DNA of 64,000 nt from Kappaphycus alvarezii (Eukaryota; Rhodophyta; Florideophyceae; Gigartinales; Solieriaceae), in NCBI GenBank assembly GCA_002205965.3, contig NADL03000031.1:248001-312000 (forward strand), given 5' to 3'. A model generated the notes under the pieces. It was given only the letters and a program-made list of their open reading frames with translations, did not search any database and was not told where the DNA came from. A program made the position numbers and the translations under genes. Every line of letters begins with the position of its first letter. Positions within the stretch are counted from its first letter, which is position 1. This document shows, piece by piece, positions 32,814-43,419 of the stretch.

Positions 32814-33045
32814 TGTAGCAACTCATTGCTCTCCTAACTGATAGTGATTCTTCGGCACCAAGATCAATTAGAAATCTTATTGGTCAGCCTTTAATTAGAC
32901 AACCCGAGAGGTCTTATTATCATCATCTTTGATTTATAAATAATTGGTTGAGTAAAGGCAAGGCTCTGAGGGTGGTGATCCTCACGAGCTACAATTCCCA
33001 TCGCTGTGCTTTGTTGAATCGTATTTAGGCTGGACTAGCCTCAAA
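32814..33045 (+). repeat. Gypsy-2 3' LTR
   Basis: Diverged direct copy of 28034-28255, starting tgtagcaact. Copia-1 coding sequence resumes within a few bases of its right end. Confidence 0.65.
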
Positions 33046-33048
33046 TAC

Positions 33049-34260
33049 TTGCTTACGTATATCACAGCGGAGGTTTCAGAGGAACAAGCAAGTCATAATT
33101 ATGTCGGGGAGTCGCCAGGGCACCAGTCTCAAATTGATGACTCAGGCGATGAGTTGAGTCTGGATACTGTAGAGGGGATCGGAACCAGACATTGTTCTAC
33201 GCTTCGGATCAGCACTATTACTCACATGCATTCAAACTGGCTAATGCATTCGACTCCGAGCCAATGTGGGTAGGTGAAGCACTCAACCAAATGCGGCTGA
33301 GTGGAAAGAAGCGATCAAAAGAAATTGATTTATTGAGTACGCATTACACGTGGACATTTTTGTACATGTATCGTGACATAAAACAGATTGCTACGCAATG
33401 GCAATGATGAAGAAAAACCCGTAAGGCAAAAGGCAAGGCTTACTGAAAAGATATTCTTGTGAGGCATTGTGTATGAGCCATTTACGCCGGTGGTGGACTT
33501 CAACATTGTGCGCATCTGCCTTTCTTTGGCAGTACAGAGGGGTTGCTGTATACAGCAGATATGTGCGAATCTCTTTTCTGCATGGAAATATTGACGAGGA
33601 TGCCTATGTGACTGAACCCTAGGGCTTGAAGCTTTGCGAGGATGAAAAAGCTATGAAGTTGAATCGAGGTCTGCACAAACTCATACATGCAGGACGCCTT
33701 TGGTACGAGAAAAAGGGAACATTGATTGATAATATTGGATTTAAACTTTGCTAGAAGACATTTGTTTTTTCTTCGAGATGTAGTATGGATTCTTATTTAT
33801 TTCGACAATATTATTGTAATGGGCAGAAATTGGACATATATATTCGCTGTTCAGGTCGAGCTTTCGGGACGTTTTGATTTCAATAACATTTGAAATTTTG
33901 GTTCATTTCTCTTTTGGCATTTTTTGGAAAAGAGAGATGTACATATAATAGAGCAGGCCACACAGTGCAGATTTGGAGCGTTTTGAAATGTCAAACTGCA
34001 AAATAATGGCCACCTTCATGTATCGGGGTTTGGTAAAATAATTTCAGGAGCCAAGTGAAATCTCTGATCGCACCACCTATCATGAGTCGCTAGTGCTTGT
34101 TTTTCATCCCGATAGGCACGAGATCCGATACCAGCGTAGCTGTTTATTTGCTTTATTGATTCACAGAAAATACTCTTAGCAATAAAAAGGTTACTACGTT
34201 ACATTCTTTGTACCACATATTTTGCTCTTCGCCTGAGCTGAAAGGGTTCAAAGGTTTTCA
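33049..34260 (+). pseudogene. Copia-1 reverse transcriptase
   Basis: After the gypsy-2 LTR the copia reading resumes. There is an acidic linker (SEEQASHNYVGESPG), then EPMWVGEALNQM and a TWTFLYMYRDIKQI block (33255-33390). Next come YEPFTPVVDFNIVRICLSLAV (33474-33540), LHGNIDEDAYVTEP (33578-33620), MKLNRGLHKLIHAGRLWYEK (33655-33714), and YFDN at 33798-33809 in place of the catalytic YVDD, so one aspartate is lost and the RT is dead. FEMSNCKIMAT (33984-34016) closes the domain. Stops and frame changes are frequent. Confidence 0.72.
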
Positions 34261-34539
34261 AAGTATTTTGTGATCATGATTGGGGTGGTGACCGAAATGA
34301 TCGCTGCTCTATTACGGGTGTTTCTTTTTTAAGTTTTGAACTACTTCCATACGTTGGAAAACATTGAACCGAGGAGCTGTGGCTCTTCCGCCAACTTTTT
34401 ACGTCGCTATGAGTAAGGGCTATTGATGGTTTTTTGTCTTCGTAATTTTTTGACGCCGTTGCCTGTGAGCAAGCGTCACTTACTTCGTTTAATGATTAAA
34501 ATAAAGGCGCTTTGGTGTGGGCACTGAAGTGGTGCGCCA

Positions 34540-34720
34540 CTCCAAACGTTTATCGATCACAATGAACATTGTGATCACAATGAACATTGTGAAAGAACTG
34601 GTCGAATTTGGCAATATCAAACCTAGGTACTTCAGCACTACAGAGATGACGGCCGACATTTTGAAAAAAGCCGCATTTTCGTTTGAAGATTGAAAAGCAC
34701 CGTAAAGACCTTGGTACTTT
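34540..34720 (+). pseudogene. Copia-1 RNase H end
   Basis: The frame reads ITMNIVKELVEFGNIKPRYF then STTEMTADILKKA, matching the end of copia RNase H (H-I-x-x-x-x-H-F-x-R-E/K…T-x-x-x-x-A-D-I-L/F-T-K). The His-containing start is distorted by an 18-bp tandem duplication. The polypurine run at 34745-34757 follows. Confidence 0.65.
34556..34591. repeat. Tandem duplication of an 18-bp palindrome
   Basis: The unit tcacaatgaacattgtga is an inverted repeat (8-bp arms, 2-bp centre) and occurs twice in direct succession. It lies inside the copia-1 RNase H and adds six codons. Confidence 0.85.
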
Positions 34721-34744
34721 ACGAATGTAACCCTTACTCATCAT

Positions 34745-34757
34745 GAAAGAAGGAGGG
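34745..34757 (+). other. Copia-1 polypurine tract
   Basis: The purine run gaaagaaggaggg lies after the RNase H end; LTR sequence would begin at about 34758. Confidence 0.5.
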
Positions 34758-35870
34758 TTGAGTTGTTGATTTTATATCTTGGAAGTATATTGCACAATAT
34801 GATATCAATTAAGAACATGTTGTACATTTCTAGCTTAGTCTGCACTGTGACGTACTTGATTACCTCATGAGTTGCCAAAATGAATTAATGGACGTCGACT
34901 GTGAATATGAAGAAGTTGTTCAAGTTTTTTAGAATTATTACGTATCACTATTTATGGGCACCGATTTCTCTTTTGACTTCTTTTATCTGATTACATCAAT
35001 TTCATTGCAAGTGCATACCAAGCACTGGGAATAATTAAGACTCATCAGGGTATTGGATAGTTTTAATATTTGTGGTATGCTACTATGCATAATCACTTTG
35101 ATTAGAAATATTTGCGGCCAGCTTACGGCTCTCACTTTTAGAGTTTTCTTCAGTTTTTTCTGGGTATTGTGTACAAAAGGCATAGTACAGTTGGATAATG
35201 AAGGCAAAACGACAGCTTGAATTTTTCGTCGAACTCGTCAGTGACCTTCCCAACACATCCATTCTAAGTTTTACATTAAAATCCACTCAACGAAATCAGC
35301 TCATTCCGTTGGTTATTGCTGAGCAGATATATTTTTCGACTTCCCACTGAGTGACGACAAAAGATAGTTCGCGGATTGATTGTTCTTTAGAAATATAAAT
35401 GATTTTTCGTTATCTAGATAGGCAAGCTTTTCCGCACTTTTAAGTATTTTTTTTAAATATAAAAATGATCACTACATCAAGTTCTATAAGAAAGCGTTGA
35501 CAGGGAATGGATTTGATTGAAAGCGTGGTTTGTTTGCCTTTTTTGGATTGTTCTTTCTCAGTGAATTTTTGAATGGGTCCTGTCAAGTTAAAAGTGCGTC
35601 CACGCAAAAGGTAACCGCCAACTACTCGGGATGAGAGTTTCTGCAATTAGAGATGTATGGCAGCTATTTTCCTAGGATGGGGCGAGGGGCTGGTCCGCGT
35701 ACTAGATATTCTAAAGAAGAGTCAGAGTCAGGCAGGATGACCTCCCAAGGTTGGTGTAAGCCGAGCCGCAAAGCATGCTGCGTTGGATGCTGAGTGTCGG
35801 CTAGCTTATCGGTTACTGTAAAACAGCCCCTCGTGTTCCCCTATTAAATCACAGATCTATTCTTATCTGC
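34758..35870. other. Putative copia-1 3' LTR and spacer
   Basis: AT-rich sequence with no supported gene. Position suggests that the first part is the copia-1 3' LTR, but without a 5' copy its extent cannot be set. Confidence 0.35.
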
Positions 35871-35879
35871 ATCACCTAC

Positions 35880-36229
35880 ACTTCGACCATATAATACCAT
35901 GTCAACAATAATAGTGTTGCAATGTGGTTAAAATATACTGCTTAACAGATACTGTTGAAGAAAAAAAAGATAGAACTTTATAATTAGTTGATATAACTTG
36001 TGTAGTCCATACATCAAGATGAAAGCCAGAATATTTTTATTGTGTCATATTCAAAAGCAAATGCAGGAGAGTGTACAATGTCCGCTTGTTCACATTCGCT
36101 TGACTTGTTTCCACAACAACTACAAAAGTGTCAATCGATTAGGTTTAATGTACTAGATATGGTGTAGGCGATGAGTTCATAGTACATTGTCAAATGAGCT
36201 ATATTTTACGGTAGTACTGTACATCGACA
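35880..36229 (-). repeat. Copia-2 3' LTR
   Basis: Starts tgtcgatgtacagtac on the minus strand and matches the 5' copy at 47100-47473 over about 300 bp, including gatagaacttta. The polypurine tract ctggggaggag lies immediately before it (plus-strand 36230-36240). The far end is approximate. Confidence 0.7.
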
Positions 36230-36419
36230 CTCCTCCCCAGTCGATCGAAGCTTTTTTCGGAAATGGGTCACGTAGTTTTCTGATCAACCACTGTTTGACG
36301 GGGTGGTCGATGATACCATTGTCCATGATCGTATTCAGTACCTCGCATTCCTTAATCTTAGTGAGCGCATTCGCCGGGTCATGTTGGGAGCGAATCCAGG
36401 CGACATAGTGGATGTCCAT
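36177..36419 (-). pseudogene. Copia-2 RNase H end
   Basis: The minus-strand frame reads HYVAWIRSQHDPANALTK, then TIMDNGIIDHPVKQWLIRK. This is the end of a copia RNase H, with N-A-L-T-K in place of the usual A-D-x-L-T-K, so the last catalytic aspartate is replaced by Asn. The frame runs on through the polypurine tract (coding DWGGV) into the LTR before stopping, a common overlap in copia elements. Confidence 0.72.
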
Positions 36420-36479
36420 GCGGAGTCAAAGCTTCACGAAGGGCTTGAATTTCGATCATCAGGCGTTTTCCGTGGTCTT

Positions 36480-37312
36480 TTCATTATTATTTTCTACATA
36501 ACAGAGTCTGTTGTAATCAGAATAGCGACGAAAGTCCAGGTGAGTGTCGAAGATTAGCTCGAGATCGTGCTGCAATGTAAATCCAAAATCCATCCCATCA
36601 GCGGACTCGTACGTCTCCCTCTAAAAAACAGATGCAAGGAACAGAAAGATTTGAAATCTGCGTCCAATGGGAGAGGCTTCAGTCGAGATACGTATTCTAG
36701 TTGATGAATGAAAATTCCTTGCGGGGTCATCGTTACCCGAACCGCAGCGAATTTGAAGTCACCGAGGTGCCTTGCTTTTAATTTGTATTTCTGTTCCGGC
36801 TTTTTGGTCAGTTGGAGTTAATCCGTAGTGCCGGTATGCAGAATATCGTCAACATACATCACGGGCAGACGGTGCAGCTCACCTTGAATTCCTTTGAAGA
36901 AGAAACGTATGTCTAGTACCGACTGGGACAATCTGAGGTCGTCATTGAGGTATCACAAAGTAGTGGCGTCCAAGTAGTCGCCGGCATCGGGTAAATCGTA
37001 AAATGGTTTCAGCAGAAGCAGCGGCTTGTTTTTATCCGGCTTGAATTCTTAGGCTTTGCGTATGTAGATTACGTGCATCAACTTTTCATCCGATTGGAGG
37101 TAGGCTTGCGTAACTTCTTGCAACCAAAAAAGATATCCAGACAGCGCAGCGGTTGCGGTGAGGACACTAATTGAGCTATGGCGTAATATAGTGAATGGAT
37201 CGACAAGGTGGTATTTATCCATATCCTTGCACCCTTTCACGAAGATTCTCTCCTGGTATTTTTCCCGGGGAATTCCTTGTTTTGATGGTGAGGATGCAGC
37301 GGTTACCGACAA
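36480..37312 (-). pseudogene. Copia-2 reverse transcriptase
   Basis: The best block is at the N-terminus (37312-37049): FVKGCKDMDKYHLVDPFTIL and LFWLQEVTQAYLQSDEKLM, matching the G-H-K-D…S-x-R…D-V-T/K-x-A-F/Y-L region of copia RT. Glu replaces the usual Asp before V-T, so a catalytic position is altered. Downstream the frame decays; LTxKPKQKYKLKAR-type fragments near 36.78 kb and a QSVLDI-like block (36.92 kb) continue it in other frames. It is dead. Confidence 0.62.
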
Positions 37313-37331
37313 TATTGGCCTGGTTGAGACT

Positions 37332-38215
37332 TCATCTTTGGCCCAATTTCGAACACTCCGTTTTAGAGTAGCCCTTGGGGATCTTTATTGATCTCTGGAA
37401 CAAATTTTTGGTCGTAATGACATGCGTCCCCGGGTTTAAGGACTTCGGTGAGATACACGCGACATTTTTCGTGTTTTTCAGTCCAGATCTTGACTTTTGT
37501 TGATAGGTAGTCAATGAAATTATTGTCAGGAGCTTGTTGTAATGTATTGTATGATTGAAACCGTACATAGCCAGTTCGTCTAAGCGACGAACCCAAAACA
37601 TCTTATTGAAAACAGGCGGGACCATTCCATAGCTTGTCTAATTCATGATGAACGTGCACCTGGTCACCGGGATTCATGACATACTTGGATACAGTCGGGA
37701 GCTTGGCACGGAGGGCACAACGTATACGGAGCTCTGCTCTTATGTCAGCAATTTCGGGGTGCGCTAGCTGCATTTATTGCATAATATTTTGTTGTTTGAC
37801 CAATGACGAAGAATTCGGAGCAAAAGGAGGAACAGCACTGAAAACAAGCAAATACGATACAAGGTTTTTCGAACCTATAGTTTCATTCATGGATTTGATT
37901 GCTACTTTCAGCGCAATATGTGGGGTATTGTGGAGAGATACTCTATATTTTCGTGGTAAGTTAGCCAAAGGGGAGCTTCGTAACGCTCTCCTGTGCCTAT
38001 TGCATTGTCGGATTCCACCCCTGAATTGTATATCTATGCCTGCCGACCTTTCCAGGGATTGGAACTCCAGCACTCTCCTGATCAAAACGCAGTTTGTTTG
38101 GGCACCCTATATATGTGATGACCCAAAAAGCAAGAATGAGTTCCAAATGCGAGTCTTTGTCTTGTTTTGCAGGAACATGATAGGGAAGAAATGCATTCGA
38201 GTATCGATCATGTAG
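37332..38215 (-). pseudogene. Copia-2 integrase C-terminal part
   Basis: Minus-strand frames include HNTPHIALKVAIKSMNETIG and LLVFSAVPPF (38040-37800), which match the segment after the catalytic Glu in copia integrases (P-H-x-A-L…A-V-K-A-x-N-D-T-x-G…P-S-x-L-V-F-G). The linker to RT follows (HEKCRVYLTEVLKPGD, about 37490-37440). The zinc head and catalytic aspartates are not visible. The fragment is split over at least three frames. Confidence 0.55.
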
Positions 38216-38501
38216 AGAGCTAGATAGCCGTCAAGCCATACAAGGTCAATGGCCACTTCGTGATTGAATATGCACTCCCCAGATAGCATCGTACCACAGT
38301 ATCTGTGTAGCCCTTCGCTGTACTTGTTGCAAGTTTGACATGATGCGGGGATTATTTTTTAGGAATTTGAGGGTGTTTGTATGTAAATCCTTTGGACGTT
38401 TTCTTTTCAATAAGTTGTATAGTTTACATACCGACAGGTGCAAGAATTATTGGTGCAGCTTTTTTGAGTTCTGATCTAGTAATTTCTGTTGAATAACTAT
38501 G

Positions 38502-38849
38502 CTATGTGATATTAATGTGCGTATTGCGGCGTTTGATGTGCATAATCCAATCGTTGAGTTTTCTATGAAGCATATTATCAACATTATCGGCAACCTCTTT
38601 GTAGTAGTCGAGAACATCTAGGCCAATCAAAAGTGGGGCGTCCGAGTCGATGAAATCAGCTTCCATTTTTAGAAAAGATCCATCAGTTTTTGGTATATGG
38701 ATTCCGATTTGTCCTAGGCTGAGAAAAGATCCATCATTGAAGCGTAATTTGAGGTGCAATAGTTTGAGCTTTGTACTTTGCTGCAGATGAAGGCATAGCG
38801 CTTTGGCTTGAGGGAGACCAGTACATGATTTTTGTTCTCCCATGTCCAA
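38502..38849 (-). pseudogene. Copia-2 protease region
   Basis: The frame has SFLKMEADFIDSDAPLLIGL then DVLDYYKEVADNVDNML. The I-D-x-D-x-P-L-L-I-G-L-D-V-L-D block is the conserved C-terminal part of the aspartic protease in a branch of copia-type elements. The N-terminal active-site D-T/S-G motif is not seen in this frame and would lie upstream in the broken 39 kb region. Confidence 0.62.
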
Positions 38850-39220
38850 GCATGCACCAATGAAGTTGTGTGATTTCGGGTTGTTACGGATTAGGTCCCG
38901 GGAGTTATGGTAGGTGTGAATTACAATTCGGTGACCAAAAGTTACTGTCCATTTTGATCGGTGTATGTAGTGTCTTTTAATGCGACCTGCGATGAGGAGT
39001 TTTTTAATCGCTGCTTGGCCTCATTTGACGAGGCATGGTTGCTTGTAATGCGTATGCCGCTAGACGAAAAAAACTGCTTTTGAATCCGTCGGTGACTGTT
39101 TGTTTGTTTGTTGCAGGCTGAGTCTGTGGTGTATAGAATGTCTTCGGGATCTTCGATATCAAATCCGAGTCGGATTCGAGCTTTGTGTTGGTAGTGGCTG
39201 ACTTTTAATGTACCGTTGGC

Positions 39221-39469
39221 CTATTTTTTGTCTTTGATGGTGTTTTGTTGGCTTTGTGGTTCTTTGAATGATTTGTAACTGTCGGCGTCGAATATTGATG
39301 GAGAGCCGGGATCGTTGAAGCTTAGTTTAGTGTACGGGTTCCAAATCAGACTATCAAAAAGAGCTTCGGAGAGGAAGTTAATATGCAACGCTGAAAATCG
39401 AGCATAGCCCCGCAGAACGACTAAGGTGGTTGGAGCGCAACTCCGTAGAGTGGCTAAAGAACTTGACAA
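39221..39469 (-). pseudogene. Copia-2 region between gag and protease
   Basis: An 82-codon frame (LRGYARFSALHINFLSEALF, then LSFNDPGSPSIFDADSYKSF) with no domain I can name. It lies just downstream of copia-3 in copia-2 order, where the end of gag or the linker to protease is expected. Confidence 0.35.
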
Positions 39470-39653
39470 AGAGTATAAACTAGTATCCGACTCAATCGCA
39501 AGGCTGCTAAAATATTCATCGTTTATTCCCCGGTATTTTTAAGCGAGTTCTGCCCTTCTGTCCCCAACCTCGGGTTTCATTCTCGTTGGGAGTACCTGTT
39601 AGCCAAGCATTCCGCAAAGTTTGCGGACTACTGACTTGGTGACTTTGTATATT

Positions 39654-39800
39654 CCAAAACGGTCACCACGAACGACAAAGTAAAGTACTATATCAGTTGC
39701 TAAAATTACGCATAGACACTACCAGTAGAAAAGAAGTTGTATAATACTTGCCGTTTCACATACGCATATGATGCGCTATAACCAACTCGACTGGTTGACA
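39654..39800 (-). repeat. Copia-3 3' LTR
   Basis: Diverged direct copy of 44557-44719, preceded on the minus strand by the purine run gaaagggg. Confidence 0.75.
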
Positions 39801-39881
39801 ACCCCTTTCGCGCAACTGCAACTTTTTGGTACCCAAACATGCGATGAAGATTATGACAAAGTGGGATGCCTTCTTTGCAAT

Positions 39882-40400
39882 CTATTGATCGACTTTAAGA
39901 CTTAATCTCCCTTCTCGAAGAACCTGCTGCAGTGCCTGCTGTTGAATCGGCTTGGTCAGACCATCGGCGCTGTTATTGTTTGTTCGAACAAAACCAAAGT
40001 CTGAGATCTCATGAAGAATAAAACCTTCCCTTGCGCAAGCGATATTCAACAATAAGCGCTTCTCTGAGTTTCTTGATCCTTTCGATGTGATATCGAACAA
40101 AGACTTTTTTCAGTGAAGAGGTGGACAGGGATGTTCTTTTCACGGCTTATTTCAAGAAATTTGTCGGCGAGCGTGTAGGCAGCATCTAACAGATCACTGA
40201 GAGCTATAATTTCAGCACCCATGGCTGATCTTGTTACTCAAAGAGCCTTGCAAGATTTGAAGTACACCGGAACTACCTGTTCTGACTCATCACCAACGAA
40301 ACAAGTATTGCTAAGATGTGACGACATATCTTAGTTAGAAGCGAAGGACGCATCTGATAAACCAATGACACGAAGTGATTCAACCCCAGTTGCGGGAACT
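39882..40400 (-). pseudogene. Copia-3 RNase H
   Basis: Fragments in order: VIGLSDASFASN (first catalytic Asp, about 40380), CFVGDESEQVVPVYFKSCKA with SAMGAEIIALSDLLDAAYTL (catalytic Glu and Asp region, 40310-40160), and ISDFGFVRTNNNSADGLTKP (39999-39940), the diagnostic copia A-D-G-L-T-K-P end. Two stops and one frame change separate these blocks. Confidence 0.72.
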
Positions 40401-40649
40401 TAATCCGTACTAAATTGTCACGAGCAAACTTTATTAGCTTGTTAGTCCCTCGGATGATGTCGCGTTGCTCTTTCTCGAACCTTTCTTTCGTTACTTGCGA
40501 AAATTGCGATATGTTGTACACACAATCAGGTAGGCTGTTCGATAGCCACGCTAGCTTCATCCTTATGCCTGCGAAGCTCTTCCAGTCTGCATCCAGTGGT
40601 AGCATGATTAAGTCTTGACGATACTCATGCTGTTTGGCAACCATAGTGC

Positions 40650-41504
40650 ACCCTGATTATTATCCAACTTGAAACCAGTGAAGTTGCACAGTGGGTATTC
40701 CGCCACATCCGTGTCGAGTCCCTTTTCTGTCCTCCTGGAGATCTCTTCAAACTCCTTATCGCCAGAGCAAAGTACTTAATCGACATACGAACCAGAGAGA
40801 CCTTTCAAGAATCCATTCACCATGAGATAGTATAGCGAAGGTTATGATCTCATTGGCTTTATCCCAATTTCATCCTTGTGATGGTCGTCTAAGGCCTTGT
40901 GCCATACGCCTTAAGATTCAAATAGACCATAGAGCGATGGCTTCAGATCGAGGCATTATTCTGGATTGATTCTGAATCCTGGAGAGGAATTATTGATTTA
41001 GACGTCTCTCATCAATGGTACTGTGGATTGAAAGTAGGCTGGTGTCACGTCGGAAGTCTAAATCTTGAACGCCTGTGCGGCGGCGAGACAAATCAATAAT
41101 CTTATGGAAGAGGTTCTGAGAGTTTGTAACGAGTGAACCATCAAGTCCTTCAGGTTGTCGTGTAGATCTCCAATGCCGTAGCGAGCTTTCCACTTGATCC
41201 CGCCATCATCCAACGACTTGACACCAAGAATTAATCTTCCAGATATCACATTTCCTCCTATTTGTTCCAAGAATCTCAGATGCTTTCCTCCAAAGCAGAC
41301 CTTTGATTTCTTTGCTTCTAGCCTCCAGTATCTTCGATTTCCAGACGCGTTCATCGCCCTCTCGTATTTTTCGATCCGAAAGGAGTCAGTCACCTCAGAC
41401 GTTGAACCAAGGGGCAAAAGCACTCGTTCGATTTCTCTCATATGCCTTTCCGTAGAGTTTGCAGCCTCTTTCTCTGGAGCCAAATACAGTTTGACCTGAG
41501 TCAT
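40650..41504 (-). pseudogene. Copia-3 reverse transcriptase (decayed)
   Basis: The frame from 41504 covers the linker (QVKLYLAPEKEAANSTERHM) and the RT start (IKWKARYGIGDLHDNLKDLM, then LQTLRTSSIRLLICLAAA). This matches the A-R-Y/F-V-x-x-G-x-x-D…L-R-x-x-S-x-R-x-x-x-S-L-A block of copia RT. The following catalytic region (41.0-40.7 kb) is broken by stops; fragments such as GLSGSYVD with YFALAI- and LKDYWQD-like pieces are visible but not in frame. No intact YVDD was found. Confidence 0.6.
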
Positions 41505-41574
41505 CCCAAAAAGTCGAGCGGTTCCAATCTTTTTATCGCGAATGAAGACTTTCTTCGCATCTTCATCGACAGCA

Positions 41575-41883
41575 TCAACCTAGAATGCTCCCATCCATTT
41601 CACGTATGCGATTGTTGATAATTTTCTCGCGCCAAACTAGTACTTGTTGTTCAATATAGTAGTCATGGTCGGCGGCCTTAGTAACTGCATGATGCATAGC
41701 ACGCTGTAAACGAAGTCGAGCCATGTGCCTCTCTAATTTCTTTCTTGGTTCTTTTGAGATCTTGGCACGACTGAGCAGTGTAGCTCTTGTATCAGTCGGC
41801 TCACCTTGCAACCTCACGGACGGATATTCTCCGAATACTAGAGCGGATTTCACTATTCCTTCTGTGTCAAGCGTGTCTTGCAA
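41575..41883 (-). pseudogene. Copia-3 integrase C-terminal segment
   Basis: A 102-codon frame: DTEGIVKSALVFGEYPSVRL, EPTDTRATLLSRAKISKEPR, and VLVWREKIINNRIREMDG. This is the post-catalytic segment ending in the V-L-V-W-R-E-K block, a conserved feature of this copia branch. The frame is intact over its length. Confidence 0.7.
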
Positions 41884-42058
41884 GGCCTTTACGGAGAGAG
41901 CGAAGAATAGACTTGGCTTCTCATTCGTGTTATCAAATTTGAGCTTCGATACACTGTAAGAAGTGTTTGATGGTAGCTTTAACGAATTCCAAGATTTGAA
42001 TGAGATTCAATGCTACAACATTCACCTGTCTAATGCTTACGAACAGAGCACCAAAGTT

Positions 42059-42640
42059 CTATTCTTGATCAAATATAATCCTGCTCGGGAGGCCAGTGAA
42101 CACAGCAACCCAGCACTTCATGAACGCTTCCCATACTCTTTTTGTTGAAAATTGTTCAACGAAGTCTGCGTGACTAAATTGTGTAGATTCATCGACTATG
42201 TGGAGGACGGGCTTGCTACCATTGTACATGATATCTGTCATAATCTTCTAGATGAATTGAAGTTCTTCGCACCCTGGAGCTGCTAGAAATAGGTCTAGGT
42301 TGGATTTTCTCACACGTATCGCACCTTGTTGCAAATTCCTCCAACGTCTTGAGCGTTTCAGGTGTATTCTCTTCGTGCTTGGCACGTTTCAGAAGACTAA
42401 AGAGCTTACCGCGGGAGTATGACGTAATTTGCTCTGCAACTTGTGAAATTGGGACTTCTTGAAGAAGGTGCAGACAAAAGTATCCAAAGCGACGTATATA
42501 TGACAGTGTTCTCGTACGAGAGGAACGGACCACTCTTTCACTGTAAACTTCTCTCCAACTTCGACTCTTCTGTCATCTTCCTTGCCTTCTAGAACCACTC
42601 GTTTGGCCAAGACATTCAACACGGTGTCTGGAGATAGCAA
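42059..42640 (-). pseudogene. Copia-3 integrase, zinc head and core
   Basis: The first frame shows a His-containing helix and CDTCEKIQPRP (about 42330-42300), the C-x2-C half of the zinc head. The next frame begins MTDIMYNGSKPVLHIVDEST and ends WVAVFTGLPSRIIFDQE (42241-42059), holding both catalytic aspartates in the copia pattern (D-x-x-x-x…I-V-D…T-x-F…G-x-P-x-x-I-x-x-D). The catalytic Glu would lie after 42059 in a different frame. Confidence 0.72.
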
Positions 42641-42854
42641 GTTGTCATCAAGAGAGTCGAATCCAATTAGCGCGGGGACAATAGTGGCAAAAACATTTAG
42701 AGTGACAACAATAGGCTTGAATCTGGCAGGAGTCAGTAGGCAGTAGAAAATGGCAAGTCAATTTGTTCTAGTGGGTCGAACGTAGAATTAGACAAAAGAA
42801 ATCCTCTTTGCGAAGGCTTCAATTTCTTCATTCGTTTCTTTTCCCGTTACATAA

Positions 42855-43049
42855 TTATTTGGACTTCTTCATTCCAATGATGGAACATGGAGCTCCGGTA
42901 CCAACACAGAAGCCAGGTCCTCCATTTCTATATCTTTTGGAATTGATCTTGAAGTAAGCAACGTAGAAATCCGTCATGTCTATTTTTTCTTTCTTCCTTT
43001 GACGGGAAAATGTGTGCCAGGGAATGGTTGTACGATGAGCACAAAACAC
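42855..43049 (-). pseudogene. Copia-3 protease with lost catalytic Asp
   Basis: The minus-strand frame reads DFYVAYFKINSKRYRNGGPG then FCVGTGAPCSIIGMKK. In related copia proteases the active site is C-V-D-T-G-A-P-x-S-V-I-G. Here the catalytic Asp codon is GGT (Gly) at 42900-42902, a single-base change from GAT. The rest of the motif is well preserved, which makes this a specific knockout of an otherwise recognisable enzyme. Confidence 0.7.
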
Positions 43050-43419
43050 TTTGTTTTAGCGTCGGTGAATAGCCGGATCTTCACGATGTCTTACGATAAA
43101 TCCGGGAACGTATTCTCAGGGTTAGAGTCAACAGAATTAACACACATAGCTCCGGAGATTTGGTTGACGGCAATCTCAGCATCTTCATGTTCCAAGAACT
43201 CAACACTTCAGAAGATTTTTCGTCTTCAGGTGCCTTTTCATAGTCGTAGCTGTCTAAGACTTGGAGTTCAGATTGCGCATCAGGCAAATTTTCAGCGGCA
43301 CGGACCGGCCTTTGCAGCGTCATATTCCAGTATATTGACGAGTTGCCGAGCGAAATGAACAGCTGAGACACCTTCAGCTAACTGATAACGTGCGTAGGTC
43401 TTGCTAGCACCAAATAGAC

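Larger units (their letters stand above)
28034..33045 (+). mobile_element. Gypsy-2: decayed chromodomain gypsy element nested in copia-1
   Basis: Two diverged LTRs of about 220 bp flank a gag with a zinc-knuckle remnant, a protease, RT, RNase H and a C-terminal chromodomain-like block. Integrase is absent between RNase H and chromodomain, so the element is internally deleted. RT motifs such as NAATMKQTWP are of a type I recall from stramenopile and other protist gypsy elements (memory only). A roughly 1.1 kb foreign insert with an acidic ORF lies between gag and protease. Numerous in-frame stops show it is old. Confidence 0.75.
27340..34757 (+). mobile_element. Copia-1, split by gypsy-2
   Basis: A plus-strand Ty1/copia element. 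Its integrase end is at 27.34-27.80 kb and its RT-RNase H at 33.05-34.72 kb, with the whole of gypsy-2 in between at the integrase/RT linker. The two halves are collinear and in the same orientation. A polypurine run (gaaagaaggaggg) follows the RNase H end, so a 3' LTR would start near 34758, but no 5' partner was found. All frames contain stops. Confidence 0.72.
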
